From NCBI GenBank assembly GCA_964539515.1, contig CAZIJO010000001.1:1-64000 (forward strand): 64,000 nt of DNA, given 5' to 3'. Under the pieces are notes generated by a model, which was given only the letters and a program-made list of their open reading frames with translations, did no database searches and was not told where the DNA came from. Position 1 is the first letter of the stretch. Each line of letters starts with the position of its first letter. Position numbers and translations under genes: made by a program. This document shows positions 1-10,200 of this stretch, one piece after another. The DNA comes from JADLHS01 sp964539515 (GTDB taxonomy: Bacteria > Verrucomicrobiota > Verrucomicrobiia > Limisphaerales > JADLHS01).

Positions 1-982
1 ACGACGGCAAAGACCGAAACTTGCCCCGACCGTCGTTGATCCAAATCCGATCGGGAGCTTCAAAGTCATTGCAAACATAAAGGTCGGGCGCCCCATCGTC
101 GTTAATGTCCCGGAACATGGCCGACAATCCCAATTCCTGGGGAGACGCCTTGAGGGGCTGGCCGCGTTCATCCAGGAAAGCGCCATTGGTCCAGGAAACC
201 GGGGTGAAATGCGCATGACCGTCGTTCAGATAGAAGACATCGGGCTCGCCCAATTCGACCAGCTTGCCATTGACGATCCGAATGCGTTCGGAACCGGGAC
301 CCGTAACGACGGTGCGACCATTGACCTGGCGCATGGCAATCGCCCCGCCGCTGCGCAGCAGTGACATTTTTGCATAGTTGGCCACGTAGAGATCGAGATC
401 GCCATCCCCGTCGGTATCGGCGAGGGTCATGGAAGTGGCGCCGTTCCCCGCGATGATTCCGCTGGCTGCGGTGATGTTGGTAAAGCGGCCGCCACCCAAG
501 TTGGCAAAGCAGCTCACCGGACCGCCGCAGGAAGAAACCAGGAGGTCTAAACGGCCATCTCCATCCAAGTCCGCGAACGTCGCACCTGTGCTGGCCGAGC
601 CGGGGCAGGCGGTGCCGCTCGCCAGCGTGACATCTTCAAATTGCCAGTTGCCGAGATTCCGCAGCAGGGCATTCGTGCCATCCAGATGGCAAAAATAGAG
701 ATCACACCAGCCGTCCCCGTCAAAATCCCCCGCCGCCAGGCCCGCGCCGTTCAGGAGGTTGTTGTTCACTTTGGCGCGCGCCAGGGAGAGGGTGTTGCTG
801 AAGAAAATGCCTTGGGTGTGGTTGGTAAGCAGGCTGAAGCCAGGCTTGCCCTTCGCCGCTATTGCGATTGAAGCGATGCGGTAACCCTCCTGCTCCTTCC
901 AATCCAAGGCCAGCCCTGAGTTTCTGCCCATCCACCCCCACAGGAGCAGAAGCAACGCGCAAAATCGGAGCCGGCCGCTCAT
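1..982 (-). CDS. Secreted FG-GAP/VCBS repeat protein, CRTAC1-like (partial, runs off left edge)
   Basis: This minus-strand gene enters the window from its start codon (ATG at 982) and is still open at base 1, so only the first 327 codons are visible. The N-terminus is a signal peptide: a short Arg-containing start followed by the leucine-rich core FCALLLLLWGWMG. About residue 80 begins the family signature NLLNGAGLAAGDFDGDGWCD, followed by further Asp-rich calcium-binding-type loops (DGDGRLDLL, DGDGDLDLY). The same order is seen in the two giant paralogues at 3205-6909 and 7229-10960, so this gene probably encodes the same kind of exported beta-propeller. It starts 31 bases after the stop of the co-directional gene at 1014-2936, suggesting co-transcription. 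No strong Shine-Dalgarno is seen. Its function is unknown; extracellular calcium-binding or adhesion roles are typical guesses for FG-GAP propellers. Confidence 0.85.
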   Translation of the reverse strand, partial: MSGRLRFCALLLLLWGWMGRNSGLALDWKEQEGYRIASIAIAAKGKPGFSLLTNHTQGIFFSNTLSLARAKVNNNLLNGAGLAAGDFDGDGWCDLYFCHLDGTNALLRNLGNWQFEDVTLASGTACPGSASTGATFADLDGDGRLDLLVSSCGGPVSCFANLGGGRFTNITAASGIIAGNGATSMTLADTDGDGDLDLYVANYAKMSLLRSGGAIAMRQVNGRTVVTGPGSERIRIVNGKLVELGEPDVFYLNDGHAHFTPVSWTNGAFLDERGQPLKASPQELGLSAMFRDINDDGAPDLYVCNDFEAPDRIWINDGRGKFRSLPS

Positions 983-1013
983 TCGTGTAATGAAATTCCC
1001 AACGGTGCCGGGG

Positions 1014-2936
1014 TCAATTGGGCGTCTCCCGGATGGTTAAAAGTTGGTTCCGGCCCAAACCCTGGGTGACGGTTTGCGTTCGGCCGGTGGGCCAACGCAC
1101 TTCGACTTTCTCCACCTCGCTTGCTTCTCCCAGACCAAAGTAAAAGGGCATGACGCTTTGGGCGAGATAGCCCGACTTGCCGTCGGCATATTGTGTAAAG
1201 GTCTTGCCGCCGGCATGAACCTTAACGAAGGCCCCGAGCCCGTCACGATTGGTTTGGGTGCCAACGAGCTTTAATTTCAAAAAGCTGATGGGCTGCTTTG
1301 CGCTCAGGTTGCTGAGCAGCACCTGCGGATGATAGTTCCATTCCAGTGTGACAAGGTCCAAATCACCATCGTCATCCAAATCAAAAATGACGGAGGAACG
1401 GGTACTGACTGTCCCCTTGAAGGTGACCCGTCCGGTCTTGCCCTGGGCCAGTCGATGGTCCTTGTCCACTCCGGAGCAATCCAGGGTGAAGTAGTCGATC
1501 TCCACCTCGCCGGAGATTCTTGGTTCCACGCCCAGCAGGAACTCGCTGTCATAAAACTTCTCGCCATTCTGATTCAAAAGCAGGGAGTTGATCGCGTACC
1601 GGAAGGGAAATCCCATGCCCGCGCTGACGAAAATATCCTGGAATCCGTCAGCGTTGAAATCGCCGACGCTGATGCCCCAGGGCCAATATGTCTCCGTTCC
1701 CAAGGCGTCGGATTGTTCCTCGAACTTGCCATCTCCCAGATTGACGTAAAATGCGTTGCCGAAAATGTTGTTGGCCGAACTCTGCAGGAATGCTTCATCG
1801 TATTGCGCGGTACACCAGGCTTCACTCTTTGATTTTTCCACCTTGGGATTCATGGTGCCCGCCAGTTTCATTTGCACGTCGTTCATGTCGCTGTGCATGT
1901 CCACCACGGACAGGTCCATCCGGCCATCGTTGTTGAAGTCCAGAAACTTTGCCTGCATGGCCCCCCAGGGGGTTTTCGGGAAGTGGTCGGCGGTCTTCGC
2001 CACAAAGCCCTTGCCTTTCTGGTTCTCGAAGTAGTGGTTGTCGCCTTGCATGTTCGTGAGGTACAGATCCGGGTAGCCATCGCCGTTCAAATCCACCGTC
2101 GTCGCTTCCCCATTCCACCCGTTGAAAACCAGATTCATCTCCCGGGTCACATCCTTGAATCGATGGTTGCCCAGGTTGCGGTACAAAATGCTGCGCTCCG
2201 TGCGTTCCGGAAAAAGGTGACCGGCGAAAGCGTTGGTCAGCGCCAGATAAAACCCCGCCCGGCCTTGTTCGTTGGAGGTGAAGACACCCACGTTGCAGAC
2301 GAGCAAATCGACGAGCCCGTCCAGGTCATAATCCAGAAACGTGGCCGCGGAGGAATGGCCGGAGTAATCGAGACCCGCCGGCCCGGCAATATCCCGGAAT
2401 TTTCCGCCGCCCAGGTTCTCGAACAAATGATTCCCGTGGCGCACGGTGGTCACGAACAAATCCGGATCGCCATCGTTATCAATGTCGGCAAAGGCGGCGC
2501 CCACCGAGATGGCGTCCTTAAGCGCCACGCCGGCTTGGGCCGTGACATTTTCGAATTTGCCGCGCCCCAGGTTGCGCCACAGCTGGTTTTCCCCAAGTTG
2601 CGTGGTGAAATAGATATCCAGCCGGCCATCCCCGTCCACATCCGCCACGGCCACGGCGTTGCCATGGTCGTAATGCGCCGGTTTCCAATCCTTGCCAGCA
2701 TCATCGACCACCCGGTTCGTGAAATTGATCTGACTCGGCGCAAAGCCGTCTTGAAAGCTGAAAGCATGGAATGCTTTGAGGCTTTGGGAGGTGGTCCGCT
2801 GATATTCCTGGCGCTGCCGGAGGATTTTCATGGTCCGGGCGCCGAGATCCGGCTCCTGGGCTGATATCGTACCCGCCAACATCAACAGGGAAATGCCGAT
2901 TGCAACCCGCCTTTCCGGGTACGACTTAAAGCTCAT
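1014..2936 (-). CDS. Secreted FG-GAP/VCBS repeat protein with C-terminal ASPIC/UnbV module (CRTAC1 family)
   Basis: This gene encodes a 640-residue exported protein. A signal peptide covers about residues 1-26 (IGISLLMLAGTISAQ). Asp-rich FG-GAP blades then follow through about residue 530; examples are DVDGDGRLDIYF, DIDNDGDPDLFV, DYDLDGLVDLLV, DLNGDGYPDLYL, DFNNDGRMDLSV and DLDDDGDLDLVT. The last ~90 residues fit the ASPIC/UnbV module: a LKLKLVGTQTNRDGLGAFVK stretch, then SGYLAQSVMPFYFGLG and VRWPTGRTQTV. This is the usual layout of single-copy CRTAC1-like bacterial proteins, which are extracellular propellers of unproven function. The start at 2936 places the signal peptide at the N-terminus. 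It lies between two relatives on the same strand, 268 bases downstream of the giant gene at 3205-6909. Confidence 0.93.
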   Translation of the reverse strand: MSFKSYPERRVAIGISLLMLAGTISAQEPDLGARTMKILRQRQEYQRTTSQSLKAFHAFSFQDGFAPSQINFTNRVVDDAGKDWKPAHYDHGNAVAVADVDGDGRLDIYFTTQLGENQLWRNLGRGKFENVTAQAGVALKDAISVGAAFADIDNDGDPDLFVTTVRHGNHLFENLGGGKFRDIAGPAGLDYSGHSSAATFLDYDLDGLVDLLVCNVGVFTSNEQGRAGFYLALTNAFAGHLFPERTERSILYRNLGNHRFKDVTREMNLVFNGWNGEATTVDLNGDGYPDLYLTNMQGDNHYFENQKGKGFVAKTADHFPKTPWGAMQAKFLDFNNDGRMDLSVVDMHSDMNDVQMKLAGTMNPKVEKSKSEAWCTAQYDEAFLQSSANNIFGNAFYVNLGDGKFEEQSDALGTETYWPWGISVGDFNADGFQDIFVSAGMGFPFRYAINSLLLNQNGEKFYDSEFLLGVEPRISGEVEIDYFTLDCSGVDKDHRLAQGKTGRVTFKGTVSTRSSVIFDLDDDGDLDLVTLEWNYHPQVLLSNLSAKQPISFLKLKLVGTQTNRDGLGAFVKVHAGGKTFTQYADGKSGYLAQSVMPFYFGLGEASEVEKVEVRWPTGRTQTVTQGLGRNQLLTIRETPN

Positions 2937-3204
2937 GGGCTGCTTGAATGCAAATTGGCCGATCCGTAGTTCAAGTTAGGCAACCGACCTGGAATCGAGG
3001 CCGTCCAGTGCGCTGATGACCGGGCAAGCCGATCGTCGAACGGAGCGGCGCCCGCCGCCGGTTTCCGTTTCCGCGCGGAGGTCAACCACCGGGCCGGAAA
3101 TTTGTCGGGCATGGCGGAATACCATAGTGTCCGAAGGGGTCTTGGAAAGCGGAAAGTTTTCGCCCCGCCGGCGCCGGATCGTCGAACCCTTGAATTCGGG
3201 CTAA

Positions 3205-6200
3205 TTACTGTGCTTCCGGGCCTGCATATTTTAGCACGACCTCCCGATTACCCGGCCGCAAGCCGCCAATGGTCTTTTTGCCGCCTGGCCAACGGACCGT
3301 TATCTCGGAGGCTGCGGGTGAGGATGGGAACACCAGGACCGCTGAGTCTTGGGACCAGTAACCAGAACCGCCGTGGATCTCTTTTATCGCCGGGTGGTGC
3401 GAACATCGAACCTGGGCGCCGATGCCGGTCGGGTTGCCCGGTGGACCTTGCAGACGAACGCGAACGCCCGCCCGTCCCCCTGTATTCCGGAACAACCGGA
3501 GCGGAGCGCCGTTTTGGCTGACACATAGATCAACGCGACCATCCTGGTCAAAGTCACTCACGGCCGCCCCACGTTGCTCGCCATAAATTCGCACCCCGCT
3601 TTCCGCCGCAGGGATGGCACGAAATCCACCCTGACCATCGCCGCGCAACCAGAGTCCGCGCCCGGCGTCATAGCGGCCGGTCGATGGTTCGGTGGCGAAG
3701 AAGTTCTGACTCAGGAAAAGGTCCTCGTTGCCATCGTTGTCCACATCCGCGACGCATGTGGCGAAGGCCGGGCTGAGTTGCGCCTCCATTGGCAGCGGAT
3801 GAGCTTCGAAATGATTGCCCCGGTTTAGGAACAGGGTGGTTTCAAGCCATTTGGCCTGGAGTTCCTTCGCTCCGCGCGCCTTGTCACCTAGGATTTCACT
3901 GATGCTGGCTTCGCCGAACTTGCGATAAGTGTCGTAGCGTCCGGTGACAAATGGCAGGGCCGGGCCAACCCGCCCGAGGTGTTGCCAGGGCACAATCTTC
4001 GCCATCGCCGGCTCGTAGTACGCCTCCAATAAATCCACGCCGCCGGATTCGGTAAAATCGCCATAGTAAAGCCGCAAAGGTTGCTGGCCGTACGGATGGT
4101 ACTTGTGGTTCTGCCCCCAATTGGATGCGATCAGGTCCATGCGGCCGTCCCCATCGAAATCTCCGGCCGCGACGCCATTCCACCAACCCTGGTAACGATC
4201 CAGGCGCCAGTCGGCCGTGATCTCCCGCCACGCCTGCTTGTCCTGGTAACGGAAGACCCGAATCGGCGACCATTCGCCGGCCAGGATCAGCTCCGGATAA
4301 CCGTCGCCTTCCAGGTCGCACCACGCGGCGCCGCTGACCAACCCGAGGTCGCGCAGCCGAAGTGCGGCGTCCGCATCCTCCACGAGTTTGCCTCCGTCAT
4401 TCCGAAACAACCGCGAGGATGCTGGCTCCGGGTAGCGCCCCGCAACCAGTCGTCCGCCGACGAATAGATCAAGATCGCCATCTCCGTCGTAATCCCCCAA
4501 GGCCAAAGGACCGACGCTCGACGCTGTGCCCGGAACCAACTCCTGGATTTTACCTGCGGCCGGGTCATACAAATTGACCGCCCCGCCTTCCGGTCGTCCA
4601 TCTTCATAATTGGCGGAACCGGCCAGCAGCACTGAGCGACCGGGCACCAGTTGCGCGCCGAGAATGGTGGTCTGATCACGGGGCACCAATTGTGGCAGGG
4701 GCTCCTGGGTTAACCGTTCGAAACCACCTTTGCCGTTGTTTCGAAATGCCGCCAATGCTCCGCCCTTGCCGGAACCAATGAAGAGATCGTCCCAGCCGTC
4801 GCCATCGAGGTCGAACCAGGCGATTCCCGGGCCCAGTAGGCTGAATTTTCTCGGCAGCAATGGTTGGCGGGCGAAGTCATCGAAGTTCTCCTCGTGATGA
4901 ATCTGGGCTACCAGCGAACTGACGTCCTCGAAGATTGCCGGCGGTGGCGAAGGCTTGGCTGGCGGCGGCGATGGAAGGCCGGTCGGCTCTACCATTTCCA
5001 CCATCTGGTTCGGGCGAACGCCTTCCAATCGGCTTTTCCTTCCGCTCCGCCAGATCACTTCCACGCTCAGGGTGTTTGATATTTGACCCGCGGCGAACAC
5101 CCGCATCGGTTCGTCAGCGGAAAGGTAGCGGCCGCCACATTGCATCTCCTGCGTTTGGAGCGGCACCGCGCCGCCATGGACGGAAATGCGGGCGCCGATA
5201 CCACGGGTGTTAGCCGGTTGACCTTTGAGCCGTACTGCGAGTCGAGGCGCGGTGGTTTCGTTGCGATAGACCCCCGCTCCGTCATTCATGTTATTGACGA
5301 TGACGTCGAGGTCGCCATCGTTGTCCAGGTCGGCGAGTGCCATGCCCTGACTGACGCCGGGCGTGTTGAATCCCCAGGCGGCACCACGCTCTTCGAACGT
5401 GAGGTCGCCGCGGTTGTGAAAGGCGAGTTTCGGCAGGACGAGCCGTGGGAATCTGGCGCGCATCTGCAGCGCCTCCGCGTCGGAAAGTTTTTGGCTGCGC
5501 CGGGCGCTCTCGAGTTGGTTGGCGATATCAACATCCTGAACGTCGCGCTCAAAGCCCGTGGCGATCAACACATCCTCGAACCCGTCGAGGTCCACATCCA
5601 GAAAGACCGGCGACCAGGACCATTCCGAGGCGTACAGGCCGCTGAAATAGCCGATCTCCGCGTAGTCACCATCGCCCTGATTCAGGAACAACGTATTGCG
5701 TGGGACTTGCGGCCGGTTCGCGATGCTGCCAACCGGAGACGCGGTGGTTTGGTGCTCGCCGACTTGCACCTGGCGCAGCCGATGGTCGCGGCTGAGCATG
5801 TCCGCCACGAAGATTTCATCGTGGCCATCGCGATTCAGGTCAGCAAAATCCACCCCCATCGAGAACCAGCTGCTTTCGCGGAAGGCCGTGGGACGAGCCA
5901 TTCGCAACTGGCCGTTCCCGCGGTTGAACCAAATCCGATCCGGGGACGCCAGATCATTGCACACGTAGAGGTCGGGAGCGCCATCGCCATTCAGGTCGCG
6001 GAACGCGGCGCTCAGCGTCCAATCATAGAGCGGCGACTTGAGGGGGTGCGCGCTTTCGTCGAGAAACACCCCGCTGGTGAACGACAGCGGCGAGAATTTG
6101 CCACCGCCATCATTGCGATAAAGGACGTCTGGCTGGCCGTTCTCCACGATCTGCCCTTTTTCATCCAATGTGACCCAGCCGGCGAGGTCGGGCCCGGTCA

Positions 6201-6909
6201 GGGGCCGGCCGTTGAGCATCGTGATGACCCGCTTGCCATTCACGGTGCCCACCCGGACCTGCATGCTGAAACCATCGCGCAAAGTTTCGTTCCGGTAATT
6301 GCAGACGTACAAGTCCAGCCGTCCGTTCCCGCTGACATCCGCCAGCGTCATGGTCATGCCAGCGGTGACGGAAGTCAGGCCGGCCGCACTTGTAGTCTCC
6401 TGAAAGCGACCCGCGCCATCATTGAGGAACAAATGCACGCCTTGCCGGATCGAAGTGACGAGCAAATCCAGATCGCCGTCGCCATCCACATCGGCCAAAA
6501 CGGTACCGGTTGCGTCAAGGGTTGGGAGGGCCAGCCCCGCCTCGCGGGTGATGTTTGTGAATTTCCATTCGCCGAGATTGTGGTAGAGGGCGCTGTGTCC
6601 CCCGATGCCCGCAAAGAACAGGTCGCACCAGCCATCCCCGTCCACGTCCCCGGCCGCGACCCCGGAGCCATTCAGGAGGATGTGATTGGTAAGCGATCGG
6701 GATTCGGGGACGAGGTTGGTGAACTGAATGCCGGTTGTGGTAGGGGGCAGCAGAGTGAAGCCGGCACGGCCTTCGCGTGGAACGCTCAGGTCTGCCACGC
6801 GCTGGCCCTGGACTTCGCGAAAGGCAAGCCGGCCCGCCAGTGAAGGACAAGCTGAACCGAACAGGGCGAAGGCAAGAAGGCAAAAGGCAACGTATGGCTG
6901 CCGGCGCAT
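3205..6909 (-). CDS. Giant secreted protein with duplicated FG-GAP + ASPIC/UnbV units (CRTAC1-like)
   Basis: The reading frame is open from 7050, but I choose ATG at 6909 because it puts a good signal peptide (AFCLLAFALFGSACPSLAG) at the N-terminus, giving 1234 residues. Unit one has FG-GAP loops (DVDGDGWCDLFF, DVDGDGDLDLLV) and ends in an ASPIC/UnbV module at about 560-640 (RGIGARISVHGGAV, CGGRYLSADEPMRVF). A proline-rich linker (PSPPPAKPSPPPAIFEDVSS) joins it to unit two. That unit repeats FG-GAP blades from about residue 665 and ends in a second ASPIC module in the last 90 residues (TGIGAQVRC, GSGYWSQDS, TVRWPGGKK). The protein is therefore an internal duplication, matched domain for domain by the divergent gene at 7229. 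Its role is unknown; it is presumably outside the inner membrane. Confidence 0.92.
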   Translation of the reverse strand: MRRQPYVAFCLLAFALFGSACPSLAGRLAFREVQGQRVADLSVPREGRAGFTLLPPTTTGIQFTNLVPESRSLTNHILLNGSGVAAGDVDGDGWCDLFFAGIGGHSALYHNLGEWKFTNITREAGLALPTLDATGTVLADVDGDGDLDLLVTSIRQGVHLFLNDGAGRFQETTSAAGLTSVTAGMTMTLADVSGNGRLDLYVCNYRNETLRDGFSMQVRVGTVNGKRVITMLNGRPLTGPDLAGWVTLDEKGQIVENGQPDVLYRNDGGGKFSPLSFTSGVFLDESAHPLKSPLYDWTLSAAFRDLNGDGAPDLYVCNDLASPDRIWFNRGNGQLRMARPTAFRESSWFSMGVDFADLNRDGHDEIFVADMLSRDHRLRQVQVGEHQTTASPVGSIANRPQVPRNTLFLNQGDGDYAEIGYFSGLYASEWSWSPVFLDVDLDGFEDVLIATGFERDVQDVDIANQLESARRSQKLSDAEALQMRARFPRLVLPKLAFHNRGDLTFEERGAAWGFNTPGVSQGMALADLDNDGDLDVIVNNMNDGAGVYRNETTAPRLAVRLKGQPANTRGIGARISVHGGAVPLQTQEMQCGGRYLSADEPMRVFAAGQISNTLSVEVIWRSGRKSRLEGVRPNQMVEMVEPTGLPSPPPAKPSPPPAIFEDVSSLVAQIHHEENFDDFARQPLLPRKFSLLGPGIAWFDLDGDGWDDLFIGSGKGGALAAFRNNGKGGFERLTQEPLPQLVPRDQTTILGAQLVPGRSVLLAGSANYEDGRPEGGAVNLYDPAAGKIQELVPGTASSVGPLALGDYDGDGDLDLFVGGRLVAGRYPEPASSRLFRNDGGKLVEDADAALRLRDLGLVSGAAWCDLEGDGYPELILAGEWSPIRVFRYQDKQAWREITADWRLDRYQGWWNGVAAGDFDGDGRMDLIASNWGQNHKYHPYGQQPLRLYYGDFTESGGVDLLEAYYEPAMAKIVPWQHLGRVGPALPFVTGRYDTYRKFGEASISEILGDKARGAKELQAKWLETTLFLNRGNHFEAHPLPMEAQLSPAFATCVADVDNDGNEDLFLSQNFFATEPSTGRYDAGRGLWLRGDGQGGFRAIPAAESGVRIYGEQRGAAVSDFDQDGRVDLCVSQNGAPLRLFRNTGGRAGVRVRLQGPPGNPTGIGAQVRCSHHPAIKEIHGGSGYWSQDSAVLVFPSSPAASEITVRWPGGKKTIGGLRPGNREVVLKYAGPEAQ

Positions 6910-7228
6910 ATGGATCGCACCGGGCTTTGCCTTCGACCTGATCGGGCAGGGGAGGAGGCTGTGCTTTGCCCGCAAGGCGCTGGGCGGCCAGGCACACGAG
7001 CTTTGATGGTCATTCACTGCGGCGAGGATAGTCCACCGTATTCCCGGCATACAAGCTCGTCGGAGTTCGCTTTCGTCATCGCTTTTTATGCTTTGCGAAA
7101 TGCTCCCGATGGGCTCCTTTTGACATTCATTTTCAACTTATGAGCACACGGTTGCGGGCTGAATTGGCATGCGTTGTCCCCGACAGGTCATCGTTGCTGA
7201 GCCGTTTGGATCGCCGGGCAAGGGGATA
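6910..7228. promoter_or_regulatory. Divergent intergenic region between two giant CRTAC1-like paralogues
   Basis: This 319-base gap separates two divergently transcribed paralogues and must carry promoters for both if the chosen starts are right. A perfect -35-like TTGACA lies at 7120-7125 on the plus strand, but no convincing -10 box stands 16-18 bases downstream. Part of the gap (6910-7050) is an open extension of the minus-strand frame, so the regulatory region could be shorter. No operator repeat or riboswitch is visible. Confidence 0.35.
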
Positions 7229-10200
7229 ATGCGCACCTTCGCCACCATCTCCGTCTCGAAATGCCTGCGCCTGGCCGCCAGCTGTGGTTATTTACTGATC
7301 TTCGGAGACATTTCTGGAACTTCTGCCGAATACCAATGGCTTGCTGGCCCAGGTTACCGGAGCACGGAGTTGAACGTTGCGCAACCAGGTCGGTCGGGTT
7401 TCACCTTGATGAATTCAGGGCTGACCGGCCTGACCCACTCGAACCTTCTCGCCCAGCAACGACACCTGACAAACCAGATACTGCTGAACGGTTCCGGGGT
7501 CGCGGCCGGGGACGTGGACGGTGATGGCTGGTGCGACTTGTACGTCTGCCGGCTGGATGGCCCAAATGCGCTCTATCGCAACCTGGGAAACTGGAAGTTC
7601 GCGGAGGTGACCCAAACGGCAGGCGTAGCCTGTGACGACCTAGACGCTACCGGGGCCGCGCTGGTTGACTTGGACGGTGATGGCGATCTGGATTTGGTCG
7701 TAAACTCCGTCGGTGGGGGCACCCACATTTTTCGCAATCAAGGTCGTGGCCTGTTCAAGCCAGACGCACAGATATTGAACCCAAACAAAGCCGGAATGTC
7801 CCTTGCGTTGGGCGACGTGGACGGGGACGGCTTTCCGGATCTTTATGTGGCGAATTATCGGACCACCGGATTGATGGACATGCCAAACACCAAGTTCCGG
7901 TTGAAGGTCGAGGAAGGCAGGCAAGTCATCACCGCCGTCAATGGCCGGCCAGTTACCGAGCCTGATTTGGTAGGGCGTTTCGCTGTCAATTCGCGAGGCG
8001 GCGTGGAGGAACACGGCGAGGAGGATGCCTTTTATCGGAACGTCGGCGGCACCAACTGGGTGCGACTTCCCTTTACCGGGGGCGCATTCCTGGATGAGGA
8101 CGGGAAGGTCTTGCAGACCCCGCTGTATGACTGGGGTTTGTCGGTGATGATTCGGGATATCAACCAGGATGGTTTGCCTGATATATACGTATGCAATGAC
8201 TTTGAGGCGCAGGATTGCATCTGGATAAACCAAGGATCGCTTAAATTTCGGCTTTTGCCGCGCCTGGCACTCCGCAAAGGCAGTTTTTTTTCCATGGGGG
8301 TTGATTTCGCGGATATTAATCGAGACGGATTTGACGATTTTCTGGTGTTGGACATGGCCAGCCGTGAACACGTCCAGCGCATGACTCAACTCGGTGACAG
8401 CCTCAGCTCGATCTTGAAGGTCGGCGAGATTGAGAGCCGGCCGCATTACCTCCTTAACACCATGCAGCTCAATCGCGGCGACGGCACCTATGCCGAGATC
8501 GGTTATTTGAGTGGCCTGGACGCTTCGGAGTGGTCCTGGACGCCGGCGTTTTTGGATGTGGACATGGATGGATGGGAAGACGTGCTGATCACCAACGGGC
8601 ACGAGCGGACGGCGCGGCACCTCGATTGGGCCGAGCGCCTGGCCCGGATGCGGGCGGACAAAAAGCTTTCCGGACTGGAAATTTTGCAGGCGCGGACATT
8701 GTTCCCCCGCCTGGATACAGCCAATCTGGCTTTCCGGAATCGAGGTGATCTGACATTCGTGGAGACCGGTCAGTCCTGGGGCTTCGACTTTCGCGGGGTC
8801 TCACAAGGGCTTGCGCTCGCGGATCTCGACAATGATGGCGACCAAGATGTGATCGTCAACAACCTGAACGGCCCGCTGGCGGTGTATCGGAACAACTCCG
8901 GCGCGGCGCGGGTGGCGATCCGGCTCAAGGGACAGAAGCCCAACACGAAAGGTATTGGCGCACGGATAAAGGTGTCAGGCGGGGCGGTGGCCATGCAGAG
9001 CCAGGAAATAATCTGCGGCGGCCGGTATCTCTCCTCGGACGACCCCATGCGGGTTTTTGCAGCGGGGAGCGCCACCAACAAGCTGAGGATCGAGGTGCTT
9101 TGGCGCAGCGGAAAACAGAGTGTGATTGCGGCGGCACAGGCAGACCACCTGTACGAGGTCGAAGAACCGGACACCCGCGCGGTTGCCCTCGCGACTCCGT
9201 CTCCCCCGCCTCCGCCTTTGTTTGTCGATGTCAGTTCGCTAATCAAACATGTTCATCATGAAGAAACTTTTGATGATTTTGCCCGGCAACCTTTGTTACC
9301 CCATCGCCTCAGTCAGGCCGGACCTGGGATTACCTGGTGGGACATGGACGGTGATGGTTGGGATGACCTGATCATTGGAAGTGGCCAGGGTGGCACTCTC
9401 GGGGTTTACCGGAATGACCGCCAGGGTGGATTCACGCCAATGACCGGCCAGCCCTTCAACCAGATTTTGGACCGGGATCAGACCGCAATCTTGGGATTCA
9501 AGAATGCCGAGGGGAGGCGGCTGCTCCTGGCTGGCTTGTCAAATTATGCAGACGGGCAAACCAACGGCAGCGTCTTCCGGCAGTACGATTTGGCGACGCA
9601 ACAATTGGTGGAGAACTTTCCCGGCGTCGCTTCCAGTACCGGTCCCCTGGCGCTGACGGATCTCAACGGTAACGGGCAATTAAGTCTGTTCGTGGGAGGA
9701 CGCGGGATCCCCGGACGATACCCGGAAGCCGCATCCTCCCTCTTGTTTCACCAAGCCAAGGACGGCTGGGTCTTCGATACAGACAATTCCAAGGCCCTGG
9801 CGAATGTGGGTTTGGTGAATGGCGCGGTGTTCAGCGACGTCGACGGAGACGGAGACACCGACCTGGTTCTGGCCTGCGAATGGGGGCCGGTGCGACTTTT
9901 CCAAAATGAGAAGGGGAGAATGCAGGAGATCACCAAGGAAGCCGGGTTGAATAAGTATCACGGTTGGTGGAACGGGGTGGCTACCGGTGATTTCAACGGT
10001 GACGGTCGGCCAGACATCGTGGCGGCTAACTGGGGTCGGAATACCAAATACGAAGGGGTCCGCGGCCAGCCCTTGCGGATCAACTATGGTGACCTGCTGG
10101 GCCGCGGTGGCGTGGATGTATTAGAATCGTACTTCGATATTTCAACTCAATCTTGGATGCCGTGGCAGCCCCTGCGAGTCGCCGCTGCCGCCCTTCCTTT

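Noticed and set aside
1872..2864. 330-residue plus-strand frame opposite the 640-residue CRTAC1-like gene
   Set aside because: Same reason: shadow of Asp-rich repeats, with a Val/Ile/His-biased composition and no signal peptide.
5083..6843. 586-residue plus-strand frame opposite the giant FG-GAP gene
   Set aside because: It is antisense to a gene with clear FG-GAP motifs; its text has no domain, and long antisense frames are expected in GC-rich Asp/Gly-repeat genes.
7640..8620. 326-residue minus-strand frame opposite the second giant gene
   Set aside because: Shadow of the sense repeats; no recognisable motif.
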